Source: Neobacillus mesonae
Lineage (GTDB): Bacteria; Bacillota; Bacilli; Paenibacillales; Paenibacillaceae
Length of the DNA: 64,000 nucleotides
Reading direction: 5' to 3'
Assembly (NCBI GenBank): GCA_023715865.1
Contig: JAMBOW010000001.1
Location: 434,001 to 498,000, forward strand
Shown here: piece by piece, positions 7,462 through 15,711 of the stretch
Layout of the letters: the number at the start of each line of letters is the position of its first letter
Numbering within the stretch: position 1 is the first letter of the stretch
Made by a program: the position numbers and the translations under genes
Notes under the pieces: model-generated
Seen by the model: only the letters and a program-made list of their open reading frames with translations
The model's database searches: none
Told to the model about the DNA's origin: nothing

Positions 7462-8382
7462 ATGAAGAAATTCAAATTCGGAGCGGGTATGACATTGTTG
7501 CTTGCTATCTCACTCATCTTAGGAGCTTGCAGTAATGGGTCTGCGGAGTCTAGCGGCTCAGGAGAATCAGCTGGAGAAATAACAATCGGTTCTAAGAACT
7601 TTACGGAAAATGTAGTACTTGCACATATGATCGCATTGCTGATAGAAGACAAGACAGATATTACAGTTAAGCGGCAATTGAATCTGGGGGGTTCGAATGT
7701 TGTCTGGACAGCTCTTGAGAATAACGAAATTCAGCTATACCCTGAGTACACGGGTACAATTGTAGCCAGCTACTATCAGGATGAGACCGGAACTGCGGAA
7801 GAAACACTCGCCAAGACTCGCCAACTGGTTGAACCTGACGGTCTAAAATTTCTAGAGCCATACGGTATAAACAATACCTATACGCTTGCGGTAACCCAGG
7901 AAACGGCAAAAGAGCATAATTTAAAAACTTTTAGCGATTTGGCGAAAGTATCCGAGGATATGGTTCTTGGTGTAGAGTTTGAATTCCTTGACCGCGACGA
8001 CGGCTATCCGGGAATTAAAGAGCTGTATGGAATGAACTTCAAGGAATCCAAAGGAATGGATCACGGTATTATGTATCGTTCCATTGAAGCAGGAGAAACA
8101 GATGTAACGAACGCATACGCAACAGATGCTCAGATTAAAGTGCATGATCTTGTCATTCTGGAGGATGATAAAGAATTTTTCCCTCCGTATGATGCTTCAA
8201 CGTTGGTTAGACAAGATACACTTGAGCAGTATCCTGAGCTTGAAGGTATTCTGAATGAGCTGGAAGGCTTTCTTACTGAGGAAGAGATGCAAGATCTCAA
8301 TGCCAAAGTCGATGTAGATGCTCTGCTTGAGGAAGATGTAGCACGAGATTTTCTTATTGAAAAAGGTCTCATTGAAGGCTGA
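7462..8382 (+). CDS. opuCC: Compatible-solute binding lipoprotein (OpuCC type)
   Basis: 306 residues. The lipoprotein signal ends in LGAC (Cys23), followed by a Ser/Gly/Glu tether. The mature part starts with EITIGSKNFTENVVLAHMIALLIED and continues with ELYPEYTG, the hallmark of OpuAC/OpuCC-type binding proteins for quaternary ammonium compounds. It delivers the solute to the OpuCA/CB pore outside the membrane. It is the third and last gene of the operon, 47 bases after the permease, with an AGGAGAGG ribosome site, and is followed by a strong terminator. The exact ligand cannot be read from sequence. Confidence 0.92.
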   Translation: MKKFKFGAGMTLLLAISLILGACSNGSAESSGSGESAGEITIGSKNFTENVVLAHMIALLIEDKTDITVKRQLNLGGSNVVWTALENNEIQLYPEYTGTIVASYYQDETGTAEETLAKTRQLVEPDGLKFLEPYGINNTYTLAVTQETAKEHNLKTFSDLAKVSEDMVLGVEFEFLDRDDGYPGIKELYGMNFKESKGMDHGIMYRSIEAGETDVTNAYATDAQIKVHDLVILEDDKEFFPPYDASTLVRQDTLEQYPELEGILNELEGFLTEEEMQDLNAKVDVDALLEEDVARDFLIEKGLIEG

Positions 8383-8399
8383 TATTAAAATAATTCAAT

Positions 8400-8434
8400 A
8401 AGATTCCGCCATGCGATATGGCGGATCTTTTTTT
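8400..8434 (+). terminator. Intrinsic terminator of the opuC operon
   Basis: AAGATTCCGCCAT pairs with ATGGCGGATCTT around GCGAT, followed by a run of seven T. Confidence 0.88.
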
Positions 8435-8512
8435 ATTTCCATGTACTTCTGATAAATAAACTTAATGAGTATAGAACAATTTTTTCAGCATATTGAATGC
8501 AAATCATTAAAT

Positions 8513-8541
8513 TTATCATTTTCGTCAAAGCTTGATATAAT
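8513..8541 (+). promoter_or_regulatory. Promoter of the monooxygenase gene
   Basis: TTATCA (8513-8518), 17 bases, then a perfect TATAAT (8536-8541) with extended TGA directly before it. Confidence 0.55.
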
Positions 8542-8596
8542 GGTTTACTCTAAGAAATAAGAATTTGACTTTGTTTGAAGAATAGGAGGGACCATC

Positions 8597-9604
8597 ATGC
8601 TTGTTAGTGTATTAGATCAAACCCCGCTGAAAGTAAAGGGCTCTCCAGAAACAGCCTTTCAAGAAACCGCTGAGCTTGCAAAGTATGCAGATCAGCTTGG
8701 ATATACCCGTTATTGGGTCGCTGAACATCACAGTACAGATGCGATGGGCGGATCTTCGCCTGAAGTGCTGCTTGGTTACTTAGCCGCTGTTACAACACGA
8801 ATGCGTATTGGCTCCGGCGGTGTGATGCTGCAAAATTATAGTCCATACAAGGTTGCCGAGAATTTTAAAGTCTTGTCTTCGCTTGCTCCAAATCGAATTG
8901 ATCTAGGGGTGGGCAGATCACCTGGAGGATTACCCAATTCAACTAAAGCCTTGCAGGACCTTCAGCTGCGTGACCCTGAAACCTTTACGGAGCAGCTTCG
9001 TCAGCTGCAGCAGTATCTTGGCCGTACGCTTCCTGTTTCTCATCCTCTTAGAGGATTAATGACGACTCCTCGAAGTCAAACCGCTCCTGATTTGTGGTTG
9101 CTTGGGACAAGTCCATCCAGTGCTAAGCTTGCTGCGACGATGGGGCTTCGATATGCTTTTGCATATTTTTCACCGGGACAGGAAGAGCAGCTTCAATCTT
9201 CCTTTAAAGAATACAGAAGAGTTTTTAAGCCCCATGAAGGTCTGCATGAGCCCTATGGCCTGGCTGCAATTCGGGTCATTGCGGCTGAAACGGATGAAGA
9301 AGCAGCAGAGATAGCGAGAACATCTATCCAGTTTACGTATTACCTCAAGAAGGGGAGGGTGCTGCGAATGGATCATCCGGAAGCGTGGAATGAAGAGGAA
9401 TTGTCCCTTCAGGATCAGGAGTTGGTTCAATCCATCAAGCAAAGTCACATCATTGGCTCCAAGGAAACAGTGCAAAGAAGGATAGCGGAACTAAAAGAGC
9501 AATATCAATTTGATGAGCTTATGGCACTGTCTTTCATTTATGATTTGAACAAACGTAAGGAATCATTTCGTGTTTTATATCAGGCTGTAGAGGAAATGCA
9601 TTAA
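8597..9604 (+). CDS. Luciferase-like flavin-dependent monooxygenase (MsnO8-like)
   Basis: 335 residues, a TIM-barrel enzyme of the bacterial luciferase-like (LLM) superfamily, cytosolic, expected to use reduced flavin and O2. Typical motifs: the start SVLDQTPL, RYWVAEHHS (substrate/flavin pocket His), IRIGSGGVMLQNYSPYKVAENFKVL-like strand/helix (here RMRIGSGGV), and RIDLGVGRSPGG, characteristic of the MsnO8/YwcH-like branch. The start has a perfect AGGAGGG site. It is a single gene with its own promoter; no flavin reductase lies nearby. The substrate cannot be inferred. Confidence 0.9.
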   Translation: MLVSVLDQTPLKVKGSPETAFQETAELAKYADQLGYTRYWVAEHHSTDAMGGSSPEVLLGYLAAVTTRMRIGSGGVMLQNYSPYKVAENFKVLSSLAPNRIDLGVGRSPGGLPNSTKALQDLQLRDPETFTEQLRQLQQYLGRTLPVSHPLRGLMTTPRSQTAPDLWLLGTSPSSAKLAATMGLRYAFAYFSPGQEEQLQSSFKEYRRVFKPHEGLHEPYGLAAIRVIAAETDEEAAEIARTSIQFTYYLKKGRVLRMDHPEAWNEEELSLQDQELVQSIKQSHIIGSKETVQRRIAELKEQYQFDELMALSFIYDLNKRKESFRVLYQAVEEMH

Positions 9605-9738
9605 TACTACCGTCCTCAGGCTGTCAGTTTTATTAATTTAAGAAGATATGCTATTGTAAAAGCTGTGAAACTTTGCGAAACAACTGCTTTTGCAGACAAA
9701 CAAATAACAGAAATCAATAACAAAGGTGGATATTTTCC

Positions 9739-10128
9739 TTGAGCAAAAAGAAAGACGAAAAAGCCCTGCTGTCTATGACAAAAGAGGGGCAAACGGTTGA
9801 GGTGCCGGTCAAGGCGAAAGGTAAACTCAATTGGACCGCTTCATTTAAACTTTTTTCTGCGTATCGTCAGCTTAGAGCGAGCAAGATGCTGGCACCGACG
9901 CTCATTATTCTTTACTTTATGTTTGCCCAGATGATATTACTCTTCTTTTCGATCATCTTGTCGGTCTCGTTAATTCCGTTCTTCCTGGCGGGCTTCTTGA
10001 TCTGGGCAGTACTTAATAAATATTTGGTATGGATACTTAAAGAAACCACCATTCGCACCTTGCTAAAGGAAGGCTATTCTCCCCGGGATGCGGAAGATGA
10101 GAATTATATTAACGCGTTGTATTTGTAA
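9739..10128 (+). CDS. Small two-helix membrane protein, unknown function
   Basis: 129 residues starting at TTG, with AAGGTGG at proper spacing. The N-terminal ~50 residues are basic and polar (SKKKDEKALL, VPVKAKGKLNW), then two hydrophobic segments at about 51-70 and 72-100. The C-terminus is acidic (SPRDAEDENYINALYL). It probably sits in the membrane with both ends inside. No family recognised. Single gene followed by a terminator. Confidence 0.7.
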   Translation: MSKKKDEKALLSMTKEGQTVEVPVKAKGKLNWTASFKLFSAYRQLRASKMLAPTLIILYFMFAQMILLFFSIILSVSLIPFFLAGFLIWAVLNKYLVWILKETTIRTLLKEGYSPRDAEDENYINALYL

Positions 10129-10153
10129 GTTATATTTTCATAATCACCATTCG

Positions 10154-10196
10154 AGAGGTTGGCTTGTTCAGTTATCTGAATAGCCGCCTCTTTTTT
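10154..10196 (+). terminator. Intrinsic terminator
   Basis: GAGGTTGGCT...AGCCGCCTC with an internal TTCA/TGAA pairing, followed by TTTTTT. Confidence 0.75.
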
Positions 10197-10320
10197 ATTG
10201 TAGAAATGGATTTTTAGAAGGATGAAAATAGGACGTAGAGCATTTAAAGCGAATTGTTAATGGGAGAGGGGAGACAAGTTGATTATATGACGCCGAAAAA
10301 CAGTAATCTAAATAGGAGAA

Positions 10321-10503
10321 CAGCTTCCTGCAGGTACGTTACAAAGTCTAGGTATTACAGGCTGCACATGTTTAGTCATACCTGCATGTGATGCAGTTGT
10401 TGTTCGAATGTACAATCAATTAAGAAATCCAGTTGGTTATGATTATCTGGACGATATCAGGAGGTTCGGTAATCTGGCATATGAGCTGATTACTTCAGAT
10501 TAA
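10321..10503 (+). pseudogene. C-terminal relic of a serine hydrolase (beta-lactamase-like)
   Basis: About 60 codons read QLPAGTLQSLG, then VIPACDAVVVRMYNQL and YDYLDDIRRFGNL, ending in TAA. This is the C-terminal strand-helix of class C beta-lactamase-related serine hydrolases, where relatives read VVPSLDLVVVRM and YDYLxDIRRFG. Stops lie just upstream in the frame, and the catalytic SxxK and YxN regions are absent from the window. It is a leftover 3' end of a deleted gene. It fills most of the gap between 10129 and 10513. Confidence 0.7.
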
Positions 10504-10513
10504 AGAAAATTAA

Positions 10514-10592
10514 CCTATTCTCTGAGTTATTATAGTAAAATATGGAACGTTAATAGATTCATATTTTTCTTACTATAATGACAGAGAATAGG
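10514..10592. repeat. Long imperfect inverted repeat over the -10 and SD of the next gene
   Basis: CCTATTCTCTG...TTATAGTAA (10514-10538) is inverted at TTACTATAAT...CAGAGAATAGG (10570-10592): 11 plus 9 paired bases around a small internal loop, apical loop 31 bases. The right arm contains TATAAT (10574-10579) and runs into the AGGAG ribosome site. It may be a regulatory hairpin, an operator pair or a small mobile-element relic. Confidence 0.6.
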
Positions 10593-10602
10593 AGATAACT
10601 GA

Positions 10603-11856
10603 ATGAAACCATGGGGAAAAGTGCTGCTCAGCTGTGCAATTCTGTTGGGCTCTGCTGCAGGAGGGAATGCCCTCCAAACTGTAAATGCAGCTTCAACAAA
10701 CCAAGTTAAAATTATGCTGGATGGGTATCCTCTGCCTTTCCCGGTAGAGCCGGTTGTAATTAGCGGAACCACGATGGTGCCGTTCCGTGCCATTTCGGAA
10801 GCGCTGGGAATTGACGTACAATGGAACCAAAAGGCCAAAAAGATTACCGCCACAAAAGAAATCAATGAAGTGAAGAAAACGGTAGAATTAACGCTTGGGA
10901 ATAAGACAGCAAAAGTAAACGGGCAAAACGCTGCTTTAACACTTGCTCCGCGTACAATTAATAATACGACAATGATTCCGCTGAGCTTCTTCAGCCAGCA
11001 GTTCGGAGCCGGAGTAGGCTGGAACCAAGCCTCCAAGACGGTTTCGATCACATCGCCTCGTGAGGAAATGTACACGCTTGGATATTATGCTCTTCGGTCG
11101 ATTGACGAGATTGGTTATTTGGACAGCTTTAATTCTGTCGCCTTCGGGTGGAGTCGTATTGACCGGGAGGGGAATTTCACCCTGACTGGGGATGAGTATA
11201 GGTGGCCGGCTTCTTTAGGTGAGATTACAGGTGAATCCATTGTAAGTGACGCAGCTTCGGCGGGAACGACACCTTACCTAATGGTTTATGCCGTGGACGG
11301 TATGCTCGAGCTCACTAAAAACTTGGAGAACAAGGAGCTTCAAAATAAAACGATCGATGGCATTATGGATACCGCAGTGCAGAAAGGCTTCAAAGGTATA
11401 GCTCTCGATCTGGAAGGTCTCGGCATGACTGGAGACAAATCCAAGGCGAAGAGCGATTACAATGCCTTCGTTAAACAGCTGTCTTCACGTGCCAAGCAGG
11501 AGGGCATCAAGCTGACCGTTATTGTGCATCCCTTGAACAGCGTTTATCAAGGCTATGATTACAAGACCTTATCAAGCCTAGCGGATGATCTGGTTATCAT
11601 GGCATATGCTTATGGAGATGAGAAAAGCCCTGAGCCCGTTAATAAAGTCGATGAAGCAATACAGCTGGCCTTAAAAGTAGTGGATAATGAAAAACTAATC
11701 CTGGGCATCTCCCGTGGCAGCGAAACAGCTTCAAGCATTAATACCAAGATTGGTCTTGCCAAAAGATATGATCTGAAAGGAATTGCTCTGTGGCGCCTTG
11801 GTATCATCGGTCCAAGCACCTGGGCTGAGATGAACAAAACCATTGTGCTTGACTAA
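10603..11856 (+). CDS. Secreted GH18-like protein with copper-amine-oxidase-N type domain
   Basis: 417 residues. A signal peptide (hydrophobic core LLSCAILLGSAAGG, cleavage near VNAAS) is followed at ~35-150 by a copper-amine-oxidase N-terminal-like module (KIMLDGYPL, GTTMVPFRAISEALG, TTMIPLSFFSQQFG), a cell-surface domain common in Paenibacillus exported proteins. From ~155 the protein resembles the GH18 barrel of spore and cell-wall N-acetylglucosaminidases. FKGIALDLEGLG keeps Asp269 and the catalytic Glu271, and VIMAYAYGDE resembles the MTYD-type motif. Likely role: cleavage or binding of peptidoglycan or chitin outside the cell. AGGAGA precedes the ATG. It is followed closely by a lipoprotein gene. 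Confidence 0.82.
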   Translation: MKPWGKVLLSCAILLGSAAGGNALQTVNAASTNQVKIMLDGYPLPFPVEPVVISGTTMVPFRAISEALGIDVQWNQKAKKITATKEINEVKKTVELTLGNKTAKVNGQNAALTLAPRTINNTTMIPLSFFSQQFGAGVGWNQASKTVSITSPREEMYTLGYYALRSIDEIGYLDSFNSVAFGWSRIDREGNFTLTGDEYRWPASLGEITGESIVSDAASAGTTPYLMVYAVDGMLELTKNLENKELQNKTIDGIMDTAVQKGFKGIALDLEGLGMTGDKSKAKSDYNAFVKQLSSRAKQEGIKLTVIVHPLNSVYQGYDYKTLSSLADDLVIMAYAYGDEKSPEPVNKVDEAIQLALKVVDNEKLILGISRGSETASSINTKIGLAKRYDLKGIALWRLGIIGPSTWAEMNKTIVLD

Positions 11857-11873
11857 GGACAGGAGGTATTCAA

Positions 11874-12260
11874 TTGAAAAAGTTGAGCTTCCTTCTTACA
11901 CTAGTGTTTATATTGATCGTAGGCTGTAATGATTCCAGCAAAGAGGCGGATATTCAATACTTCCTGACAGATACACCAGGTACTTACCTGATTCATTTCT
12001 TTTACGACTCGAATACAAATACGGATCTTGAGCTGCTCGAATATATGAATTCAAGTGATGATTTACTTAAGGTCTTAAGAGGAATCCAGTTATATGATGT
12101 AAATCGAGAGGATAATCAAGCTAGAGCTGCTAAAGCAAGCGTGGACGATTTCCCTGCGATTCTTGTAACTGATGATAAAGAAGTGGTTATACTTACGAAG
12201 CACATGCAAGAAGTGAAGGACTTTTTTGATACGATTGTAAAAAAATCAAGTAATCCTTAA
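11874..12260 (+). CDS. Small lipoprotein, possible thioredoxin-like fold
   Basis: 128 residues from TTG (SD AGGAGG eight bases upstream), only 17 bases after the GH18-like gene and so co-transcribed. The signal ends in the lipobox IVGC (Cys18). The mature part TYLIHFFYDSNTN...LLEYMN and DDFPAILVTDDKEVVILTKHMQEVKDFF follows the strand-helix pattern of thioredoxin-like proteins, with a cis-Pro-like FPAILV, but without a CxxC motif. Function unknown; it is probably attached to the outer membrane leaflet. Confidence 0.7.
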   Translation: MKKLSFLLTLVFILIVGCNDSSKEADIQYFLTDTPGTYLIHFFYDSNTNTDLELLEYMNSSDDLLKVLRGIQLYDVNREDNQARAAKASVDDFPAILVTDDKEVVILTKHMQEVKDFFDTIVKKSSNP

Positions 12261-12301
12261 TAAAGTGTACTGTACATGTACCTGCACCTGACGGATTGAT
12301 T

Positions 12302-12350
12302 AAGAAACCCAGACTGTTTTGTTAAAGCATGAGGGTTTCTTTTTCTTTTT
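12302..12350 (+). terminator. Intrinsic terminator
   Basis: AAGAAACCC pairs with GGGTTTCTT, followed by TTTCTTTTTTT. Confidence 0.78.
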
Positions 12351-12510
12351 TTATAGTCAGTGATTTCACTTCATACAAGCATAACTGCTCCCTGTGTACC
12401 ATTTCGTTGCCCAATGGAAGGATTTATGAACCAGCAGAAAGGGAGAGGTACACAGCATGGATAATTATAATAAGGTGGTATGGAAAAGCGAATAGGAAAG
12501 GGTGGATAGA

Positions 12511-13392
12511 ATGGGTGTACCAACATTTCTTGAAACAGGTCATATGACAGAAGGTTTTCCTATCAGGGTTATTCATACAGGGGATCATTTTAATTTTGCA
12601 GCACATTGGCATGAAGAGGTAGAAATGGTGTTTGTAGAGGGGGATTGCGGACGTATCGGTGTGTACAATCATATTTACGAGCTTGAGAAAGGAGATGTAC
12701 TTATAATTAAGCCGGGCGATGTGCATTATTTTCTGCCGGGGACACAGAATCTGACCATAATCTTGTTCCGATTGGAACTATTAACAGGCAGTCATATGGA
12801 CGAAAAAGATCTGCTTGGTATGAAGGAGCTATTCAATAAAACAACAGTGATTGCTGCACCTGCTTGCAAAGCAAGGGAGCTGCGTGAATACGTCGGTGCG
12901 CTGGCAGATGAAGAAAGGAACAGGCAGACCGGATATAAATGGGCAATGATAGCGAGGCTTTATGATTTTATCGTGCAGCTGATGCGGACTAAAGCGCCCT
13001 GCGAGGAGTCAGAAGAGGTCAACAGCTGGCACATCACTCCCTCGAAGAAATTTGAATTCATTGAATCTGTATGTGAATTTCTTGAAGAGCATTATTCTGA
13101 AAATATTAAACTGGATCAGGTCGCGGAGCATATAAAATTCAGTAAATTTTACGTGTGTAAGCTATTTAAGGAGATCAAAGGCATTACGCTGATGGAATAC
13201 TTGAATCATTTTCGAATCATTAAATCCGAATGGGCGCTCCTGTTCAGCGAAGCTTCTATACTTGATATTGCTATAAGTCACGGATTCAATAATATCAACT
13301 CATTCAACCGATTGTTTAAGAAATATAATGACTCTACACCATCGGAATTTCGTAAGAAGCACAAGACCAATAACGCAAAATATGAAGGATGA
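12511..13392 (+). CDS. AraC-family regulator with cupin sensor domain
   Basis: About 293 residues. The N-terminal cupin (~15-100) contains HWHEEVEMVFVEGD and YELEKGDVLIIKPGDVHYF, a sugar-sensing fold. The C-terminal ~100 residues carry the two AraC helix-turn-helix units (LDQVAEHIKFSKFYVCKLFKEIKG and ILDIAISHGFNNINSFNRLFKKYNDSTPSEFR). The ATG at 12511 has GGGTGG close by; a GTG at 12502 is an alternative. It lies 85 bases upstream of the sugar ABC genes on the same strand, so it is the probable activator of that importer. Confidence 0.88.
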   Translation: MGVPTFLETGHMTEGFPIRVIHTGDHFNFAAHWHEEVEMVFVEGDCGRIGVYNHIYELEKGDVLIIKPGDVHYFLPGTQNLTIILFRLELLTGSHMDEKDLLGMKELFNKTTVIAAPACKARELREYVGALADEERNRQTGYKWAMIARLYDFIVQLMRTKAPCEESEEVNSWHITPSKKFEFIESVCEFLEEHYSENIKLDQVAEHIKFSKFYVCKLFKEIKGITLMEYLNHFRIIKSEWALLFSEASILDIAISHGFNNINSFNRLFKKYNDSTPSEFRKKHKTNNAKYEG

Positions 13393-13444
13393 TGAACAAT
13401 ATTTGAAGAGAAAGCCCAATCCAAAATCAATATAATCGAATAAA

Positions 13445-13459
13445 ATGTAAGCGTTTCCT
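13445..13459 (+). promoter_or_regulatory. cre site (CcpA operator) before the first CUT1 operon
   Basis: ATGTAAGCGTTTCCT matches the consensus WTGNAANCGNWNNCW at every position. It lies 18 bases before the binding-protein ATG, so CcpA binding would block transcription when a preferred sugar is present. Confidence 0.7.
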
Positions 13460-13477
13460 TATAAAAGGAGGGGGCTC

Positions 13478-14755
13478 ATGAAGAAGCTAAAACGTCATTA
13501 TTCAAAGCTAATCATGTTCTTATGCCTTGCCATGCTATTATCCGGTTGTCAGCTTCAAGCGATGGCAGAATCAAATGATAACGAGATTACCGTATGGAGT
13601 TTTACAGATGAAGCAGGTTATGCAATTGAAAAGTTTGAGCAGAAATATCCCGATATCAAGGTTGATTTTGTCAATATTCCGGGCAACTTTTATATTACCA
13701 AGCTAAAGTCCGCGCTTCAAACCAGCTCCAAGGCACCTGATGTATTCATGATTGAAAACGCTAACATTCGCGAGCTTATCGATGTTCCTTATCTGCAGAA
13801 TTTATCTGAGGCTCCGTATAACGCGAATGATCTGCTTCCAGAGCAGTATCCTTTTGTTCAGGCCAACCAGAAAGACAGTGAGGGAAATGTGAGAGCTATT
13901 GGCTATCAGGCAACGCCTGGTGCAATCTATTACCGGCGTGATCTGGCTAAACAATATTTAGGTACGGATGATCCCGAGGAGGTCAGTGCACAAATTGATA
14001 CCTGGGATAAAATATTTGAGATTGGTGAGCGGGTAGAGCAGGAAAGCGGGGGCAAAGTCCATGCTTTGGCTAACTGGAACGCCATCTCCAACTCTTATGA
14101 CGGTATTCCTTGGGTGAAAGACGGAAACTTCGTCATGGATGATACTTATCTTGAAATTCTAGATCTTGTCAGAGAAGCGAGACAGCGAAAGGTGCTTGCC
14201 GAATTTGAAGAGGGGAGTGCAGGCTCAGCAGCATCCATGCAGAATGGAACAGTTATGTTCTATCCAGCTGCAACCTGGGCGCTCCAATATACATTCAAGG
14301 CAAACGCACCGGATACTTCAGGGATGTGGGGGCTTGCACATGGACCAACCGGATTTAGTGCGGGAGGAACCTATATCGCTATGTACAGCGAGAGTGATAA
14401 GAAAGACCTTGCCTGGAAGTTTATCGAATTCTATAACTTTGATCATGATTTCCTGTCTCAGCTTGCACAGGATCAGGATTATTTCACAAGTAATATGATC
14501 GTAAACGATCAGCTCGCGAAGACGGTAACCTCGGATTATCTCGGCGGTCAAAAGCATTTTGAGTTTTTCTCGGAGGCAGCCATGCAGGTTCCTGTCTATG
14601 AAAGAACGAAATACGACACGGTGATTAACGCCGATATATTTAAAAATGTACTCCAGCTGTACCTCAATAACGACATTCAAACGAAGGAAGAGGCGGTAGA
14701 CAGGATTAAACGGGATGTCAAACTAAGATTTCCTGAGTTAGATGGACTGGACTGA
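13478..14755 (+). CDS. Sugar ABC transporter binding lipoprotein (CUT1)
   Basis: 425 residues, extracellular solute-binding protein family 1. The lipobox LSGC gives Cys24 after a hydrophobic signal. The mature start EITVWSFTDEAGYAIEKFEQKYPDIKVDFVNIPG is typical, as are KAPDVFMIE and the late GGTYIAMYSESDKKDLAWKFIEFY. It captures a mono- or oligosaccharide for the two permeases downstream. AAAGGAGG ribosome site. First gene of a three-gene operon, controlled probably by the upstream AraC protein and by cre. No ATPase gene is present; a shared MsmK/MsmX-type ATPase elsewhere is expected. The sugar is unknown. Confidence 0.92.
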   Translation: MKKLKRHYSKLIMFLCLAMLLSGCQLQAMAESNDNEITVWSFTDEAGYAIEKFEQKYPDIKVDFVNIPGNFYITKLKSALQTSSKAPDVFMIENANIRELIDVPYLQNLSEAPYNANDLLPEQYPFVQANQKDSEGNVRAIGYQATPGAIYYRRDLAKQYLGTDDPEEVSAQIDTWDKIFEIGERVEQESGGKVHALANWNAISNSYDGIPWVKDGNFVMDDTYLEILDLVREARQRKVLAEFEEGSAGSAASMQNGTVMFYPAATWALQYTFKANAPDTSGMWGLAHGPTGFSAGGTYIAMYSESDKKDLAWKFIEFYNFDHDFLSQLAQDQDYFTSNMIVNDQLAKTVTSDYLGGQKHFEFFSEAAMQVPVYERTKYDTVINADIFKNVLQLYLNNDIQTKEEAVDRIKRDVKLRFPELDGLD

Positions 14756-14806
14756 AGTCGTGAAATCAACGCGGGTGATCATTCGACGATAGGGGGTACA
14801 GTAAAC

Positions 14807-15697
14807 ATGTTTGCGAAATCCTTACGTAAAGACCATTATGGATATTACTTTATCGCTCCATTTTTTATCATCTTTCTCATTTTTGGACTCTATCCGATTC
14901 TATATTCCCTATATATCAGCTTCACCAACTGGGATGGGATTACAACACCCGAATTTGTTGGTCTAGGCAATTACATTGCTGTGGTTCAGGATCCGCTTTT
15001 TTGGAAGACACTCTTTAATACCCTGTTTATTTGGGGAATCTCGGTTGTTCCTCAGCTTACCGTATCACTCGTATTAGCCTTTATTCTTAATGACAAGCTC
15101 CTCAAAGGAAGAGACTTCTTTAGAGCGGTTTACTTTTTTCCAAATATCGTAACAGCGGCATCGCTTGGCTTGCTCGTTAGTCTGATTTTTGATTGGCAGT
15201 CCGGAGGATTAAACCACTTCCTAGTTCAAATCGGGCTCATTGATGATCCAATCAATTGGAAGAATGACCCTTGGTTTATGCGGCTTATTGTATCTGCCAT
15301 TCTATTTTTTCAGTACTTTGGTTACTCTATGGTGATTTACCTTGCGGGTCTCCAAGGCATCGATCCTTCCTTACAGGAAGCGGCTCAAATTGACGGTGCG
15401 GAGAAAAAGCATATCTTCCTTCATATCATCATTCCGATGCTGCGTCCGATTATTCTGTTTCAGATCATTACGTCCATTATCGGCGGGATTCAAATCTTCG
15501 ACCAGCCGTTTACACTGACAAATGGAACAGGTGGACCAGACCGGGCAGCGATGACAAGCATTATGTACCTGTATAACGTAGCTTTCCAAAGTACACGCTT
15601 TGGCTATGGTGCAGCAATTGCATTCTGCTTGTTTGTTATCATTATTTTGCTCTCCGTTGTGTCCTTCATCATGACGAAGCGCAAAAGCAGCTCTTAA
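14807..15697 (+). CDS. Sugar ABC permease, MalF type
   Basis: 296 residues with six predicted helices, beginning YGYYFIAPFFIIFLIFGLYPILYSLYISF. The EAA loop SLQEAAQIDGAEKKHIFLHIIIPML contacts the ATPase. TNWDGITTPEFVGLGNY is the periplasmic-side loop typical of CUT1 MalF-type permeases. It is partner to the permease directly downstream and to the preceding binding protein. SD AGGGGGT before the ATG. Confidence 0.93.
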   Translation: MFAKSLRKDHYGYYFIAPFFIIFLIFGLYPILYSLYISFTNWDGITTPEFVGLGNYIAVVQDPLFWKTLFNTLFIWGISVVPQLTVSLVLAFILNDKLLKGRDFFRAVYFFPNIVTAASLGLLVSLIFDWQSGGLNHFLVQIGLIDDPINWKNDPWFMRLIVSAILFFQYFGYSMVIYLAGLQGIDPSLQEAAQIDGAEKKHIFLHIIIPMLRPIILFQIITSIIGGIQIFDQPFTLTNGTGGPDRAAMTSIMYLYNVAFQSTRFGYGAAIAFCLFVIIILLSVVSFIMTKRKSSS

Positions 15698-15711
15698 AGG
15701 AGGAGATACCA

